A program made the translations under genes and the position numbers. Under the pieces are notes generated by a model. It made no database searches. It was not told where the DNA came from and worked only from the letters and a program-made list of their open reading frames with translations. 64,000 bases of DNA, from assembly GCF_009601055.1 (NCBI RefSeq), contig NZ_WITI01000011.1, positions 1 through 64,000 of the forward strand. The letters run 5' to 3'. The stretch's first letter is position 1. Every line of letters starts with the position of its first letter. Of the stretch, positions 9,112 through 18,908 are shown piece by piece. Source of the stretch: Lactococcus sp. dk101 (GTDB lineage: Bacteria; Bacillota; Bacilli; Lactobacillales; Streptococcaceae).

Positions 9112-9140
9112 ATTTTACTATAAAAGTCGCCAAAGTGCAA
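9112..9140 (-). promoter_or_regulatory. promoter of rplO-secY-adk
   Basis: Minus-strand -35 TTGCAC (9135-9140), 17-base spacer, -10 TAAAAT (9112-9117). It sits inside what is usually one spc operon, right after a terminator at 9169-9198. Confidence 0.8.
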
Positions 9141-9168
9141 GACTTTTCTGTTTTACAGCACTCAGATA

Positions 9169-9198
9169 AAAATAAAGCTACCAAATGGCAGCTTTATT
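9169..9198 (-). terminator. terminator after rpmD
   Basis: Stem AATAAAGCTGCCA/TGGTAGCTTTATT with a 2-base loop followed by T-rich sequence on the minus strand. Confidence 0.7.
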
Positions 9199-9215
9199 AT
9201 TGATGATCAATTTTA

Positions 9216-9395
9216 TTATACTTCTTCAACTTTTACAAGGTGAGAAATTGAGTTTGCCATACCACGGAGTGCAGCATTGTCTTCTTTGACTACTGATGAG
9301 CCAAGTTTACCAAGACCAAGTGCAACTACAGTTTTGCGTTGAGCAGGGATACGGCCGATTGGTGAATTAACCAATGTAATTTTAATTTGAGCCAT
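9216..9395 (-). CDS. rpmD: 50S ribosomal protein L30
   Basis: A 59-residue protein ([20 protein letters not shown] at its start, LVKVEEV at its end), the normal bacterial L30 size. It starts at the ATG at 9395 with a GGAGG site 6 bases upstream, 10 bases after rpsE. Confidence 0.96.
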   Translation of the reverse strand: MAQIKITLVNSPIGRIPAQRKTVVALGLGKLGSSVVKEDNAALRGMANSISHLVKVEEV

Positions 9396-9405
9396 GATAT
9401 CCTCC

Positions 9406-9900
9406 TTATGCTAATTCGCTAACAGATTTGCCACGGAGTGCAGCAACTTCTTCAGCGCGTTTCATTTGTTTCAAACCGTCAACAGTTGCACGTACAACGT
9501 TGATAGGTGTGTTTGAACCAAGTGATTTAGTTGTAACGTCAGCTACACCAGCAAGTTCGAGGACGGCACGTGTAGCACCACCTGCGGCAACTCCAGAACC
9601 TTCAACAGCTGGTTTGAGCAAGATCTTACCACCACCGAATACACCAAGTGCTTCGTGAGGAAGAGTTGTACCAACCATAGGTACTGTGATGAGGTTTTTC
9701 TTAGCAGCTTCGATAGCTTTACGGATAGCTTCTGGAACTTCTTGAGCTTTACCAGTACCGAAACCTACACGACCGTTACGGTCTCCAACAACAACAAGTG
9801 CTGCAAAACGGAGGCGGCGACCACCTTTAACAACTTTAGTAACGCGGTTAATTCCAACAACGCGTTCTTCGAATTCTTTTACTTCTTCGTTTCTAGCCAT
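9406..9900 (-). CDS. rpsE: 30S ribosomal protein S5
   Basis: 164 residues. The N-terminal double-stranded RNA-binding fold contains [21 protein letters not shown], the loop region where ram and spectinomycin-resistance changes map. The C-terminal half shows [19 protein letters not shown]. It lies between rplR and rpmD. Confidence 0.98.
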   Translation of the reverse strand: MARNEEVKEFEERVVGINRVTKVVKGGRRLRFAALVVVGDRNGRVGFGTGKAQEVPEAIRKAIEAAKKNLITVPMVGTTLPHEALGVFGGGKILLKPAVEGSGVAAGGATRAVLELAGVADVTTKSLGSNTPINVVRATVDGLKQMKRAEEVAALRGKSVSELA

Positions 9901-9920
9901 TTTTATGATTACCCCTTTCC

Positions 9921-10268
9921 TTAGAATTTCAATCCTGCTTCACGAGCAGCTTCAGCAAGTGCTTGTACACGTCCGTGGTAAAGATATCCGCCACGGTCAA
10001 ATACAACTACTTCAACACCTTTAGCTTTAGCAGCTTCAGCGATTGCTGTACCTACTTGAGCAGCTTGTTCTGATTTAGAACCAGTCAATTTAAGTGAGTT
10101 TGCAGATGCAAGTGTTACGCCAGCAACGTCATCAATGACTTGTGCGTAAATGTTAGTGTTTGAACGGAAAACGTTCAAACGTGGAGTTTCAGCTGTTCCG
10201 CTGATTTTTCCGCGAACGCGTGTGTGGCGTTTTTGGCGGAGTTTGTTTTTATCTGGTTTAGAAATCAC
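9921..10268 (-). CDS. rplR: 50S ribosomal protein L18
   Basis: 115 residues with a GTG start at 10268 (AGAGGTAG ribosome-binding site 5-9 bases upstream), giving [18 protein letters not shown] at the N-terminus. A longer open frame upstream runs through a palindrome-rich spacer and is not protein-like. L18 binds 5S rRNA. Confidence 0.97.
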   Translation of the reverse strand: MISKPDKNKLRQKRHTRVRGKISGTAETPRLNVFRSNTNIYAQVIDDVAGVTLASANSLKLTGSKSEQAAQVGTAIAEAAKAKGVEVVVFDRGGYLYHGRVQALAEAAREAGLKF

Positions 10269-10552
10269 AATTCTACCTCTTTTATATTTTATTATCACTA
10301 GTTTTTGCCAGCGATTGTCTTGTTCAAATCTTGTCAGTACTGACAAAGAACAAGCGGGAAGTTTCTGTCTGTCTGACAAAGTCAGCATTGACAAAATCTT
10401 GGCATTTCTGTCAGATTGACAGAACACCAACTACGGATTATAAATAATCGTTTCGCTAAGCGATTACGAGGAAACTTTTAGGCTGAAAGCCCTGCCGAAG
10501 CAACCTTGAGGTCGTAAGGTAAAAGTTGACGAAGTAAGCGCAACGCGAAAAA
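10269..10552 (-). other. 284-bp palindrome-rich spacer between rplF and rplR
   Basis: It is unusually long for this position. It holds one exact TGTCAGTACTGACA (10332-10345), several degenerate TGTCA/TGACA pairs (about 10360-10425), and a hairpin AATCGTTTCGCTAAGCGATT near 10446-10467. No convincing promoter or gene is seen; a weak -10-like GATAAT lies close to rplR. Confidence 0.7.
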
Positions 10553-11089
10553 TTATTTACCAGTTTTACCTTCTTTACGACGAACGTATTCACCAACGTA
10601 GCGGATACCTTTACCTTTATAAGGTTCTGGTGAACGACGGCTACGGATGTAAGCTGCAGTTTGTCCAACAGCTTCTTTGCTGATACCTTCAACAACGATT
10701 GATGTTGGAGTAGCAACAACGAATTTGATGCCTTCTGGAGCTTCAACTTCATCTGTGTGAGATTTACCAACTGAAAGGCTCAATGTAGTTCCTTTAAGTT
10801 GAGCACGGTATCCAACCCCGATCATTTCAAGCGCTTTTGAGAAGCCGTTTGAAACACCTTCTACCATGTTGGCAAGAAGGGCACGAGTAGTACCGTGGAG
10901 CATTTTCATTTCTTTTGTATCGTCAGGACGTTTTACAGTGATTTCGTTTCCAGCGATTTCAAGTGTGATGTTTTCGTTGAATGAACGAACGAGTTCACCT
11001 TTAGGTCCTTTGACAGTTACAGTTGCACCGTTTTGTTCTACAGTTACTCCTGCAGGGATAACGATGACTTTGTTACCAATACGTGACAT
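10553..11089 (-). CDS. rplF: 50S ribosomal protein L6
   Basis: 178 residues with two tandem L6 folds. The N-terminus is [19 protein letters not shown] and the C-terminal RNA-binding signature is [14 protein letters not shown]. Gaps of about 110 bases to rpsH and 284 bases to rplR flank it. Confidence 0.98.
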   Translation of the reverse strand: MSRIGNKVIVIPAGVTVEQNGATVTVKGPKGELVRSFNENITLEIAGNEITVKRPDDTKEMKMLHGTTRALLANMVEGVSNGFSKALEMIGVGYRAQLKGTTLSLSVGKSHTDEVEAPEGIKFVVATPTSIVVEGISKEAVGQTAAYIRSRRSPEPYKGKGIRYVGEYVRRKEGKTGK

Positions 11090-11198
11090 TATTCTTTTCC
11101 TTTTCCTGTTAAATTATCAGCCATAAGCTGTTTTCACGGGTTTGTCAGCTCTGATTTAATCAGAACAGACGAATCTTAATTTTAGCGAAGCTAAAATC

Positions 11199-11597
11199 TT
11201 ACCAAACGTAAGCGAGTACTTCACCACCAACATTTTTAGCGCGCGCTACTGAGTCAGTAACAACACCTTCAGATGTAGAGATGATAGCAGTTCCCAAACC
11301 GTTCAATACTTTAGGCATATCTTCAGATTTAACGTAAACACGAAGACCTGGTTTAGAGATACGTTTCAAGTTAGTGATAACTTTTTCGCCGTTTTGTCCG
11401 TATTTAAGGAACATGCGGATAACACCTTGTTTGTTATCTTCAACGTATTCAACATCTTTGATGTAACCTTCAGCTTTGAGGATTTCAGCGATTTGACGTT
11501 TGATTTTTGATGCAGGTGCTTCAACAACGTCGAATTTACGCATGTTAGCGTTACGAATACGAGTCAAGAGGTCTGCGATTGGGTCAGTCATTACCAT
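11199..11597 (-). CDS. rpsH: 30S ribosomal protein S8
   Basis: 132 residues, exactly the usual length, starting [16 protein letters not shown] at 11597 where an AAGGAG site lies 9 bases upstream. S8 binds 16S rRNA helix 21 and in many bacteria represses the spc operon. It is the first gene after an internal terminator and a strong promoter (11721-11749). Confidence 0.97.
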   Translation of the reverse strand: MVMTDPIADLLTRIRNANMRKFDVVEAPASKIKRQIAEILKAEGYIKDVEYVEDNKQGVIRMFLKYGQNGEKVITNLKRISKPGLRVYVKSEDMPKVLNGLGTAIISTSEGVVTDSVARAKNVGGEVLAYVW

Positions 11598-11720
11598 AAT
11601 GTAATTTCTCCTTATTTGTAGTTTGGGCTTGTTCAAATCCCACTTTCAAATTAATGAGGTTATTTAAGTAACTTTGTCTTGTCAAAACAGGACAAAAGCT
11701 CAAAATAACCGAACTTATAT

Positions 11721-11749
11721 AGTATATCAGTTTTCCTTGCCCTTGTCAA
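11721..11749 (-). promoter_or_regulatory. promoter of rpsH-rplF-rplR-rpsE-rpmD
   Basis: Minus-strand -35 TTGACA (11744-11749), 17-base spacer, -10 TATACT (11721-11726), a near-consensus promoter. The leader is about 120 nt. A TTCGGGTGTGT element (11767-11778) lies just upstream of the -35. Confidence 0.85.
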
Positions 11750-11809
11750 TAGTTTGATAGCCATATTTTCGGGTGTGTCATGATTTTTTCTTCTGTCAGC
11801 TCTGACAAC

Positions 11810-11834
11810 AAAAAAACGACCTCAAATGAGGTCG
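11810..11834 (-). terminator. terminator after rpsN
   Basis: Perfect stem CGACCTCA/TGAGGTCG (11817-11834) followed by a run of seven T on the minus strand, 27 bases after the rpsN stop. It breaks the S10-spc cluster between rpsN and rpsH. An exact TGTCAGCTCTGACA palindrome lies at 11794-11807 immediately behind it. Confidence 0.85.
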
Positions 11835-11860
11835 CCTCTATATCGTATGAGCAATACTTC

Positions 11861-12046
11861 TTACCAAGAAGCTTTTTTAACGCCTGGCAATTGACCTTTG
11901 TAAGCCAATTCGCGAAGGCAGATACGGCAAAGTTTAAATTTGCGGTAAACTGAGTGTGGACGTCCGCAACGTTCGCAACGAGTATAAGCTTGCGTTGAGA
12001 ATTTTGCTGGGCGTTGGTTTTTAACAACCATAGATGTCTTAGCCAT
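11861..12046 (-). CDS. rpsN: 30S ribosomal protein S14 type Z
   Basis: 61 residues with the zinc motif CERCGRPH and CRIC, so this is the short zinc-binding S14 form. It starts [13 protein letters not shown] at 12046. It is the last gene of the rpsJ-to-rpsN unit. Confidence 0.97.
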   Translation of the reverse strand: MAKTSMVVKNQRPAKFSTQAYTRCERCGRPHSVYRKFKLCRICLRELAYKGQLPGVKKASW

Positions 12047-12065
12047 TTATATATTCTCCCTTTTC

Positions 12066-12608
12066 TTATTTAGCGAACGGCATTCCGAGTTGTTTCAACA
12101 ACTCGTGTGATTCTTCGTCAGTGTTGGCAGTAGTTACGATAACAATATCCATACCACGTACTTTATCAACATCATCATAAGTGATTTCTGGGAAGATCAA
12201 TTGTTCCTTAACACCAAGTGTGTAGTTACCACGACCGTCAAAGGCTTTGTTAGATACACCATGGAAGTCACGTACACGTGGAAGAGAAACAGTTACAAGT
12301 TTGTCCAAAAATTCGTACATGCGTTCGCCACGAAGTGTAACTTTAGCACCGATTGATTGGCCTTCACGAAGACGGAAAGCGGCAACTGATTTCTTAGCTT
12401 TAGTGATGAGTGGTTTTTGACCAGAGATCAAAGCCAATTCAGCAACTGCTTTATCAAGGTTTTTAGAGTTGTTAAGCGCATCCCCAACACCCATGTTGAT
12501 AACGATTTTATCAACTTTAGGTACTGCCATGATTGAAGTATAGTTAAATGTTTCAGTCAAGGCTGGTACGATTTCGCTTGTGTATTTTTCTTTTAAACGA
12601 TTAGTCAT
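12066..12608 (-). CDS. rplE: 50S ribosomal protein L5
   Basis: 180 residues with the family N-terminus [17 protein letters not shown] and the motif [22 protein letters not shown]5 binds 5S rRNA and contacts P-site tRNA. It is 18 bases after rplX. Confidence 0.98.
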   Translation of the reverse strand: MTNRLKEKYTSEIVPALTETFNYTSIMAVPKVDKIVINMGVGDALNNSKNLDKAVAELALISGQKPLITKAKKSVAAFRLREGQSIGAKVTLRGERMYEFLDKLVTVSLPRVRDFHGVSNKAFDGRGNYTLGVKEQLIFPEITYDDVDKVRGMDIVIVTTANTDEESHELLKQLGMPFAK

Positions 12609-12626
12609 TTTCTGTTCTCCCTTCTA

Positions 12627-12932
12627 TTAGTCTAGGACTTCGCCTGATTTTTTGTTGAAACGAACTTTTTTGCCGTCAACTTCTTTGTAACCAACACGTC
12701 CAGCAACGCCATTTTTGTCAAGTACTTGAACGTTTGAAGCGTTGATAGCTGCTTCGATTTCAAGAATAGCGCCGTTTGGATTTTCAGCATTTGGTTTTTG
12801 GTGTTTCTTCATGATAGCAACACCTTCAACAACAACTTTATTGAATTTTGGCAAAGCTTTGATTACTTTCCCAGTAGTTCCGCGGTCTTTACCTGCGATA
12901 ACTTTAACTGTATCACCAGTTTTTACAAACAT
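12627..12932 (-). CDS. rplX: 50S ribosomal protein L24
   Basis: 101 residues with the KOW motif near the N-terminus ([21 protein letters not shown]). It is an assembly initiator protein of 50S. A 135-bp spacer with two degenerate TGTCAG palindromes separates it from rplN. Confidence 0.97.
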   Translation of the reverse strand: MFVKTGDTVKVIAGKDRGTTGKVIKALPKFNKVVVEGVAIMKKHQKPNAENPNGAILEIEAAINASNVQVLDKNGVAGRVGYKEVDGKKVRFNKKSGEVLD

Positions 12933-13067
12933 GTTAATGTTCCTTTCTTACGTCCTATCGGACACCCTGATTGTCAGTGATGACAACCGAGGGGACTATT
13001 ATTGTCAGAATGACAGAACAAAATTCTATCATACCTAACAATATTTTACGATAATTTTGTTTGAAAA
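12933..13067 (-). other. palindrome-bearing spacer between rplN and rplX
   Basis: It contains TGTCAGTGATGACA (12972-12985, one mismatch to the repeat) and a shortened TGTCAGAATGACA near 13003. An AT-rich stretch next to rplN could hold a weak promoter (TATGATAGAAT), but no good -35 is seen. Confidence 0.55.
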
Positions 13068-13436
13068 TTAAAGTACTTCTGGAGCGAGTGACACGATCTT
13101 CATGTAGCCGCCTTCGCGGAGTTCACGTGCAACTGGACCGAAGATACGAGTTCCTTTAGGTGTTTTGTCATCTTTGATCAAAACTGCAGCATTTTCGTCA
13201 AACTTGATGTATGAACCATCAGCGCGTTTAGCACCGTGTTTTGTACGAACGATAACAGCTTTAACGACGTCACCTTTTTTAACAGCAGCTCCAGGAGCAG
13301 CTGATTTAACTGAAGCCACAATAATATCACCGATACCAGCGAACTTACGTGATGAACCACCGAGTACACGGATAGTCAAAAGTTCTTTAGCACCAGAGTT
13401 ATCTGCAACTTTCAAACGAGATTCTGTTTGAATCAT
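13068..13436 (-). CDS. rplN: 50S ribosomal protein L14
   Basis: 122 residues with the L14 signature ([20 protein letters not shown] and [16 protein letters not shown]). It forms bridge B8 with the 30S subunit. It is 22 bases after rpsQ with an AGGAGG site. Confidence 0.98.
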   Translation of the reverse strand: MIQTESRLKVADNSGAKELLTIRVLGGSSRKFAGIGDIIVASVKSAAPGAAVKKGDVVKAVIVRTKHGAKRADGSYIKFDENAAVLIKDDKTPKGTRIFGPVARELREGGYMKIVSLAPEVL

Positions 13437-13458
13437 GCTATTTTCCTCCTAGTTTTGC

Positions 13459-13719
13459 TTAGATAATTACAGCTTCTTCAACGATTTCTACTAAACGGAA
13501 ATGTTTGTCTTTAGACAAAGGACGAGTTTCCATGATACGAACGATGTCGCCAGTTTTAGCAGAGTTGTTTTCGTCGTGAGCTTTATATTTTTTAGAATAA
13601 TTGATACGTTTACCATAGACAGGGTGATTACGTTTAGTTTCAACGACAACTGTGATAGTTTTATCCATTTTGTCTGAAACAACGCGGCCTTGATAAACTT
13701 TACGTTGATTGCGTTCCAT
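13459..13719 (-). CDS. rpsQ: 30S ribosomal protein S17
   Basis: 86 residues starting [20 protein letters not shown], an OB-fold protein binding the 5' domain of 16S rRNA. It follows rpmC by 18 bases. Confidence 0.97.
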   Translation of the reverse strand: MERNQRKVYQGRVVSDKMDKTITVVVETKRNHPVYGKRINYSKKYKAHDENNSAKTGDIVRIMETRPLSKDKHFRLVEIVEEAVII

Positions 13720-13737
13720 TTATTTTCTCCTGACCTA

Positions 13738-13947
13738 TTATTTGTTCAATTCAGCTTGCACAGTTTTTACACGTGCAATAGTTTTCTTCACTTCGTTAAG
13801 TTTACCAGTATTTTCGAGTTTACCAGCAGCGGCTTGGAAACGAAGTTCGAACAATTCTTTTCTCAATTCTGCTTCACGAGCTGTCAATTCTTCAGTTGAC
13901 AATGCGCGCAATTCAGTAAGAAGTGATTTAGTTTCGCTCAATTTCAT
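13738..13947 (-). CDS. rpmC: 50S ribosomal protein L29
   Basis: 69 residues, all helical ([20 protein letters not shown]). It lies near the tunnel exit and docks SRP and trigger factor. Its start overlaps the rplP stop by one base. Confidence 0.97.
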   Translation of the reverse strand: MKLSETKSLLTELRALSTEELTAREAELRKELFELRFQAAAGKLENTGKLNEVKKTIARVKTVQAELNK

Positions 13948-14360
13948 TACGCTTCACCTCGTTTCACAAATTTAGTCTTAACAGGGAGTTTGTGTGATGC
14001 AAGACGCAACGCTTCGCGTGCAACTTCTTCACTTACGCCACCAACTTCAAACATGATTTTACCACGTTTAACTGGGGCAACCCAACCTGCAGGAGCACCT
14101 TTACCTGACCCTTGACGTACACCAATACCTTTAGTAGTGTATGACTTGTGTGGGAAGATTTTAATCCAAACTTGACCGTTACGTTTCATGTAACGAGTCA
14201 TAGCAATACGGGCAGCTTCAATTTGGCGGTTAGTGATCCAGTGAGATGTAGTGGCTTGTAAGCCAAATTCACCGAATGCTACTTCTTTACCACCTTTAGC
14301 TTCGCCACGCATTTTACCGCGGAATTCACGACGGTGTTTTACACGTTTTGGTACTAACAT
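13947..14360 (-). CDS. rplP: 50S ribosomal protein L16
   Basis: 137 residues with the L16 start [19 protein letters not shown] and the segment [15 protein letters not shown]-like region near the middle. It organises the aminoacyl-tRNA path. It is 3 bases after rpsC. Confidence 0.98.
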   Translation of the reverse strand: MLVPKRVKHRREFRGKMRGEAKGGKEVAFGEFGLQATTSHWITNRQIEAARIAMTRYMKRNGQVWIKIFPHKSYTTKGIGVRQGSGKGAPAGWVAPVKRGKIMFEVGGVSEEVAREALRLASHKLPVKTKFVKRGEA

Positions 14361-14363
14361 GGA

Positions 14364-15017
14364 TTATTTGTCTCCTTTCACAGCATGTTTTGTTGGGAGA
14401 ACTTCACCACGGTAAATCCAAACTTTAACGCCGAGTTTACCATATGTAGTGTCTGCTTCTTCCCAAGCATAGTCGATATCTGCACGCAATGTGTGAAGTG
14501 GAACTGTACCTTCAGAGTATCCTTCTGCACGGGCAATATCAGCACCGTTCAAACGACCAGATACTTGAGTTTTGATACCTTTGGCACCAGCACGCATAGC
14601 ACGTTGAATAGCTTGTTTTTGAGCACGACGGAAAGCGATACGTGCTTCGAGTTGTTTAGCAATACCATCACCAACAAGATGAGCGTCCAAATCAGGTTTC
14701 TTGATTTCAACGATGTTGATGTGTACTTGTTTACCAGTGAGTTTGTTGAGTTCTGCACGAAGTGCATCAACGTTAGCTCCTGATTTACCGATAACCATAC
14801 CTGGTTTAGCAGTGTGCAAAGTAACGATGACTTTGTTTACTGCACGTTCAGTTTCAATAGTTGAAATTGAAGCATCAGCAAGTTTAGTTGCGACAAGGTT
14901 ACGAATTGCTAAATCTTCGTGAAGGTAATCCGCATATTCTTTTTCAGCATACCATTTGGCATCCCAATCGCGAATAACGCCAACACGCATACCAATTGGA
15001 TGAATTTTTTGACCCAC
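14364..15017 (-). CDS. rpsC: 30S ribosomal protein S3
   Basis: 217 residues with the KH domain ([20 protein letters not shown]) and the C-terminal S3 domain. It forms part of the mRNA entry helicase. It lies 12 bases after rplV. Confidence 0.98.
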   Translation of the reverse strand: MGQKIHPIGMRVGVIRDWDAKWYAEKEYADYLHEDLAIRNLVATKLADASISTIETERAVNKVIVTLHTAKPGMVIGKSGANVDALRAELNKLTGKQVHINIVEIKKPDLDAHLVGDGIAKQLEARIAFRRAQKQAIQRAMRAGAKGIKTQVSGRLNGADIARAEGYSEGTVPLHTLRADIDYAWEEADTTYGKLGVKVWIYRGEVLPTKHAVKGDK

Positions 15018-15029
15018 GATTTTACCTCC

Positions 15030-15377
15030 TTATTCTTTCTCTGCAACTACAACTGTGATGTGTGTAGTGCGTTTGTTAATTGGTGAAGCTGAACCTTTCG
15101 CACGTGGACGGAAACGTTTCATCGTTGGTCCTTCGTTTGCGAATGTTTCGCTAACTACCAAATTAGCTTTTTCGAGACCAAAGTTGTTTTCTGCGTTAGC
15201 GATAGCACTGTTAAGTACTTTTTCTACTTCTGCAGCACCTTTAGTCGGTGTAAATTTCAAAATTGCGATTGCGTCTGCAACGCGTTTTCCACGGATAAGA
15301 TCGAGAACAAGACGAGTCTTACGAGGAGAAACGCGAACTGTTTTTGCAGTTGCTTTAGCTGAAGTAATTTCTGCCAT
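15030..15377 (-). CDS. rplV: 50S ribosomal protein L22
   Basis: 115 residues with [17 protein letters not shown] and the beta-hairpin loop ([17 protein letters not shown]) that lines the exit tunnel and determines macrolide response. Confidence 0.98.
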   Translation of the reverse strand: MAEITSAKATAKTVRVSPRKTRLVLDLIRGKRVADAIAILKFTPTKGAAEVEKVLNSAIANAENNFGLEKANLVVSETFANEGPTMKRFRPRAKGSASPINKRTTHITVVVAEKE

Positions 15378-15388
15378 TATTTTTCTCC

Positions 15389-15664
15389 TTATTTAGTCTT
15401 GCGATCGTCACCTGAGTGACCGCGGAATGTACGTGTAGGTGCAAATTCACCCAGTTTGTGTCCAACCATATCTTCTTGAACATAAACTGGGACGTGTTTG
15501 CGACCATCGTAAACAGCAATAGTGAGTCCTACGAAATCAGGGTAGATTGTAGAACGACGTGACCAAGTCTTGATCACTGATTTTCTTTCGGCTGCAACTT
15601 GAGCTTCGACTTTTTTCATCAAATGCTCGTCAGCGAAAGGTCCTTTTTTAAGACTACGACTCAT
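15389..15664 (-). CDS. rpsS: 30S ribosomal protein S19
   Basis: 91 residues starting [20 protein letters not shown] with [17 protein letters not shown] at the C-terminal side. It pairs with S13 in the head. A 156-bp spacer separates it from rplB, longer than usual. Confidence 0.98.
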   Translation of the reverse strand: MSRSLKKGPFADEHLMKKVEAQVAAERKSVIKTWSRRSTIYPDFVGLTIAVYDGRKHVPVYVQEDMVGHKLGEFAPTRTFRGHSGDDRKTK

Positions 15665-15820
15665 TGTATGAGTTTCTCCTTTAAATTTTTGTTACCACTA
15701 CCGCTACTAAGGCGGAGCTGGCGGATTATAGATGTCTTTCGGCATCTTATCAGCACTGACAGCTTACTATCCTCACTGACAAGACGCCGAAAGGCGCTTG
15801 TTTGCTCAATAAGCAGAAAA
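15665..15820 (-). other. spacer between rplB and rpsS
   Basis: It contains TATCAGCACTGACA (15748-15761, one mismatch to the repeat), a second half-palindrome CTCACTGACA, and a GCCTTTCGGCG/CGCCGAAAGGC-type hairpin. This continues the pattern of palindromes in r-protein spacers. Confidence 0.55.
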
Positions 15821-16654
15821 TTATTTGCCGTTGATACGTTTGACAATAAATTTGCTTGATTTTGCTTTCTTGTTGCGAGTCTTGAGACCAAGAGCTGGTT
15901 TGCCCCATGGAGTCATTGGAGACTTGCGACCAACTGGTTGTTTACCTTCACCACCACCGTGTGGGTGATCATTAGGGTTCATTACTGAACCACGAACTGT
16001 AGGACGGATACCGAGGTAACGAGTACGACCGGCTTTACCAAGATTAATCAAGTTTTGTTGTTCATTACCAACAACACCAACTGTCGCACGGCAAGTTGAA
16101 AGGAGCATACGGATTTCGCCTGATTGGAGACGAACAAGTGTATATTTACCTTCAGAACCGAGGATTTGAGCTGAACTTCCGGCAGCACGAACAAGTTGTC
16201 CGCCTTTACCAGGTTTCATTTCGATGTTGTGGATCAATGTACCAACAGGGATGTTTGCAAGTGGAAGTGCGTTACCAATTTTGATGTCGGCTTCAGGTCC
16301 AGATACAACTTTCATTCCTACTTCAAGGCCTTTAGGAGCCAAGATGTATGATTTGATACCATTTTCGTAAACGATCAAAGCGATGTTTGCAGTACGGTTT
16401 GGATCGTATTCGATTGTAGCAACTTTGGCAACAACATTGTCAGTATTACGTTTGAAGTCAATCATACGATATTTCTTCTTGTGTCCACCACCTTGGTGAC
16501 GTACAGTGATACGACCTGTGTTGTTACGACCAGCTTTGCTGTTCATGCTTACAAGCAAGCTCTTTTCAGGAGTGCTGGTAGTAATTTCAGCAAAATCGCT
16601 TGACGTCATGTTACGACGACCGTTTGAGGTTGGTTTATAAACTTTAATTCCCAC
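15821..16654 (-). CDS. rplB: 50S ribosomal protein L2
   Basis: 277 residues. It shows the conserved [16 protein letters not shown] start and the C-terminal [14 protein letters not shown] signature close to the peptidyl transferase centre. Confidence 0.98.
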   Translation of the reverse strand: MGIKVYKPTSNGRRNMTSSDFAEITTSTPEKSLLVSMNSKAGRNNTGRITVRHQGGGHKKKYRMIDFKRNTDNVVAKVATIEYDPNRTANIALIVYENGIKSYILAPKGLEVGMKVVSGPEADIKIGNALPLANIPVGTLIHNIEMKPGKGGQLVRAAGSSAQILGSEGKYTLVRLQSGEIRMLLSTCRATVGVVGNEQQNLINLGKAGRTRYLGIRPTVRGSVMNPNDHPHGGGEGKQPVGRKSPMTPWGKPALGLKTRNKKAKSSKFIVKRINGK

Positions 16655-16670
16655 GATTTATTCTCCTTTC

Positions 16671-16967
16671 TTATTCAGCGTCTTCGCCGAAGATATCGAT
16701 GCTCTTAGAGTCAGCAGTAAGAGTAACGATTGCTTTTTTGTAACCAGATTTAGTACCTGTGTAACGACCAACGCGTTTAGCTTTTGGCTTAACGTTGATT
16801 GTGTTTACAGTTTCTACTTTTACACCTTCAAAGGCAGCTTCGATAGCTTGTTTGATAAGGAGTTTGTGAGCGCCAGCAGCAACTTCAAAAGTATATTTCT
16901 TTTGATCCATTGCTTGCATAGAAGCTTCAGTAATAATTGGTTTACGGATTACATCATAGAGTGACAT
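16671..16967 (-). CDS. rplW: 50S ribosomal protein L23
   Basis: 98 residues starting [20 protein letters not shown]. It is at the tunnel exit and docks trigger factor and SRP. Its start codon shares one base with the rplD stop. Confidence 0.97.
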   Translation of the reverse strand: MSLYDVIRKPIITEASMQAMDQKKYTFEVAAGAHKLLIKQAIEAAFEGVKVETVNTINVKPKAKRVGRYTGTKSGYKKAIVTLTADSKSIDIFGEDAE

Positions 16968-17593
16968 TATGCAAGAACCTCCTCAATTTGTGAAAGAGCT
17001 GATTCTACAACGAGAAGTTTGTCAGCTGATACGACATCAAGAACGCTTGTAGTGTTTGCTGTTGCAACTTTTACGTTAGAAAGGTTACGAGCTGAAAGAG
17101 CTGCGAATTCATTTCCTTCGTTAGGGAGAATAACAAGAACTTTACGTTCGATAGAGAGCGCTTCAATCACTTTTGCGAATGCACTAGTTTTTGGAGCGTC
17201 AAAGTTCAAAGCGTCAACTGCAATGAGTTTTTCTTCAGCAACTTTAGCTGAGTAAACTGATTTAAGAGCCAAGCGACGAACTTTTTGTGGAAGTTTGTAT
17301 GAATAGTCAGATGGAGTTGGACCGAATACGGTACCACCACCACGCCATTGAGGCGCACGAGTAGACCCTTGACGAGCACGACCTGTTCCTTTTTGACGGA
17401 AAGGTTTTTTACCACCACCACGAACTGCAGAGCGGTTCTTGTGCATGTGTGTTCCTTGACGGAGGCTAGCACGTTGTGAAAGTACAACGTCGAAGACAAC
17501 TGCTTCATTTGGTTCGATACCAAATACTGCGTCGTTCAATTCAACTTCGCCAGCTTGTGTTCCATCTTGTTTGAATAATGATACTTTAGCCAT
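16967..17593 (-). CDS. rplD: 50S ribosomal protein L4
   Basis: 208 residues with the RNA-binding loop ([20 protein letters not shown]). L4 is the autogenous regulator of the S10 operon in some bacteria; the structured leader upstream of rpsJ would be the place to look. Confidence 0.98.
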   Translation of the reverse strand: MAKVSLFKQDGTQAGEVELNDAVFGIEPNEAVVFDVVLSQRASLRQGTHMHKNRSAVRGGGKKPFRQKGTGRARQGSTRAPQWRGGGTVFGPTPSDYSYKLPQKVRRLALKSVYSAKVAEEKLIAVDALNFDAPKTSAFAKVIEALSIERKVLVILPNEGNEFAALSARNLSNVKVATANTTSVLDVVSADKLLVVESALSQIEEVLA

Positions 17594-17619
17594 TATAGAT
17601 TATCTATCTCCTTTCCTTC

Positions 17620-18243
17620 TTATTTAGCTTTAACTGCTGATTTAACAACAATCAATGATTTCTTAGCACCTGGTACATTACCTTTTACAAGGATAACGTT
17701 TTGTTCAGGAAGCACTTGTGCGATTACCAAGTTTTGTACAGTTACACGTTGGTTACCAGCGCGACCTGAAAGACGTTTGCCTTTTGGTACGCGGTTAGCC
17801 GCAACAGGTCCCATTGAACCTGGACGACGGTGGTAACGAGAACCGTGAGCCATAGGACCACGTGATTGTCCCCAACGTTTGATAACGCCTGTGAAACCTT
17901 TACCTTTAGAAGTTCCGGTAACATCAACGACTTCTCCAGCTGTGAATGTATCAACAGTGATTTCAGCTCCTACTTCAGCGCCTTCGAGTCCTTTGAATTC
18001 ACGAACGAAGCGCTTAGGAGTCGTATTTGCTTTTGCTGCATGACCTTTGGCAGGTTTGTTAGTCAAAACTTCACGAAGTGTATCGAAACCAACTTGAGTT
18101 GCTTCATAACCGTCTGTTTCAACAGTTTTAACTTGAAGTACTGTGTTAGGAGTCGCTTCGATCACTGTAACGGGGATAAGTTCGCCGTTTTCAGTGAAGA
18201 TTTGAGTCATTCCCACTTTTTTCCCTAAGATTCCTTTTGACAT
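17620..18243 (-). CDS. rplC: 50S ribosomal protein L3
   Basis: 207 residues starting [20 protein letters not shown], with the central [15 protein letters not shown] motif reaching toward the peptidyl transferase centre. It is 18 bases after rpsJ. Confidence 0.98.
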   Translation of the reverse strand: MSKGILGKKVGMTQIFTENGELIPVTVIEATPNTVLQVKTVETDGYEATQVGFDTLREVLTNKPAKGHAAKANTTPKRFVREFKGLEGAEVGAEITVDTFTAGEVVDVTGTSKGKGFTGVIKRWGQSRGPMAHGSRYHRRPGSMGPVAANRVPKGKRLSGRAGNQRVTVQNLVIAQVLPEQNVILVKGNVPGAKKSLIVVKSAVKAK

Positions 18244-18261
18244 GAGAATTACCTTTCTTAA

Positions 18262-18570
18262 TTAGAGTTTGATTTCGATATTTACACCACTTGGAAGATC
18301 AAGTTTCATCAATGAGTCAACAGTTTTTTGTGTTGGGTTGATGATGTCGATCAAACGCTTGTGAGTGCGCATTTCGAATTGTTCGCGGCTGTCTTTGTAT
18401 TTGTGTGTTGCACGAATAACTGTGTAGACACTGCGATCTGTTGGAAGTGGAATTGGTCCACTTACTTCTGCATTTGTACGTTTAGCTGTTTCAACGATCT
18501 TTTCTGCTGCTGCATCAAGGATACGGTGTTCATAAGCTTTCAAACGAATGCGAATTTTTTTAGTTGCCAT
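18262..18570 (-). CDS. rpsJ: 30S ribosomal protein S10
   Basis: 102 residues starting [19 protein letters not shown] at 18570 with a GAGGAGA ribosome-binding site. The frame is open upstream but only across the structured leader. S10 also acts with NusB in antitermination. It is the first gene of the cluster. Confidence 0.98.
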   Translation of the reverse strand: MATKKIRIRLKAYEHRILDAAAEKIVETAKRTNAEVSGPIPLPTDRSVYTVIRATHKYKDSREQFEMRTHKRLIDIINPTQKTVDSLMKLDLPSGVNIEIKL

Positions 18571-18704
18571 TTGTTCTCCTCGTCTATTGTTTAATAATAG
18601 GCTAGCTCTGCGAGAAAACCGACACGGTTGGTATGGCAATACCTTCGGGTGTGTCGCAACCTCTCGCTTCATTGCTACATACTGTTTTTTAACAGCACCT
18701 ATCA
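18571..18704 (-). promoter_or_regulatory. structured leader of the S10 operon
   Basis: About 130 nt between the promoter and rpsJ. A long hairpin is closed by GCGAGA/TCTCGC (about 18608-18666) and contains GGTATTGCCATACC and CCGACACGG-type arms, plus the TTCGGGTGTGT element at 18644-18654. It is likely a site of autogenous control; I infer this from position and structure only. Confidence 0.55.
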
Positions 18705-18733
18705 ATTTTAACAGAATATAAACGGTCTGTCAA
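18705..18733 (-). promoter_or_regulatory. promoter of the S10 operon (rpsJ to rpsN)
   Basis: Minus-strand -35 TTGACA (18728-18733), 17-base spacer, -10 TAAAAT (18705-18710). Confidence 0.88.
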
Positions 18734-18795
18734 GAACTTTTCCTTGTTTTTTAAAAGTTTTTCAAGAGGCTTCGAATAGACACTTTAACTTTTTA

Positions 18796-18809
18796 TGCAA
18801 GCGATTGCA
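18796..18809 (+). promoter_or_regulatory. catabolite-responsive element (cre) upstream of malQ
   Basis: TGCAAGCGATTGCA is a palindromic match to the CcpA cre consensus. It ends 8 bases upstream of the malQ -35, a position compatible with activation or interference. A weaker cre-like TGATAACGTTTTAT lies downstream of the promoter at 18864-18877. Confidence 0.75.
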
Positions 18810-18817
18810 TTTTCTTA

Positions 18818-18846
18818 TTGCACATTTAATTGAAAAAGTTTATAAT
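18818..18846 (+). promoter_or_regulatory. malQ promoter
   Basis: -35 TTGCAC (18818-18823), 17-base spacer, -10 TATAAT (18841-18846). Confidence 0.8.
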
Positions 18847-18908
18847 ATATTTATTACATAAAATGATAACGTTTTATTTTTACAGACTAAAAATTTGAGG
18901 CAAATTCA

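Noticed and set aside
10269-10430. Longer start for rplR and an overlapping frame at 10456-10770
   Set aside because: The extra sequence is palindrome-rich spacer or lies in another frame of rplF; a GTG with a good ribosome-binding site gives the normal L18 length.
12933-13067. Promoter upstream of rplX
   Set aside because: A TATGATAGAAT box is present but no acceptable -35 or TG extension at the right distance.
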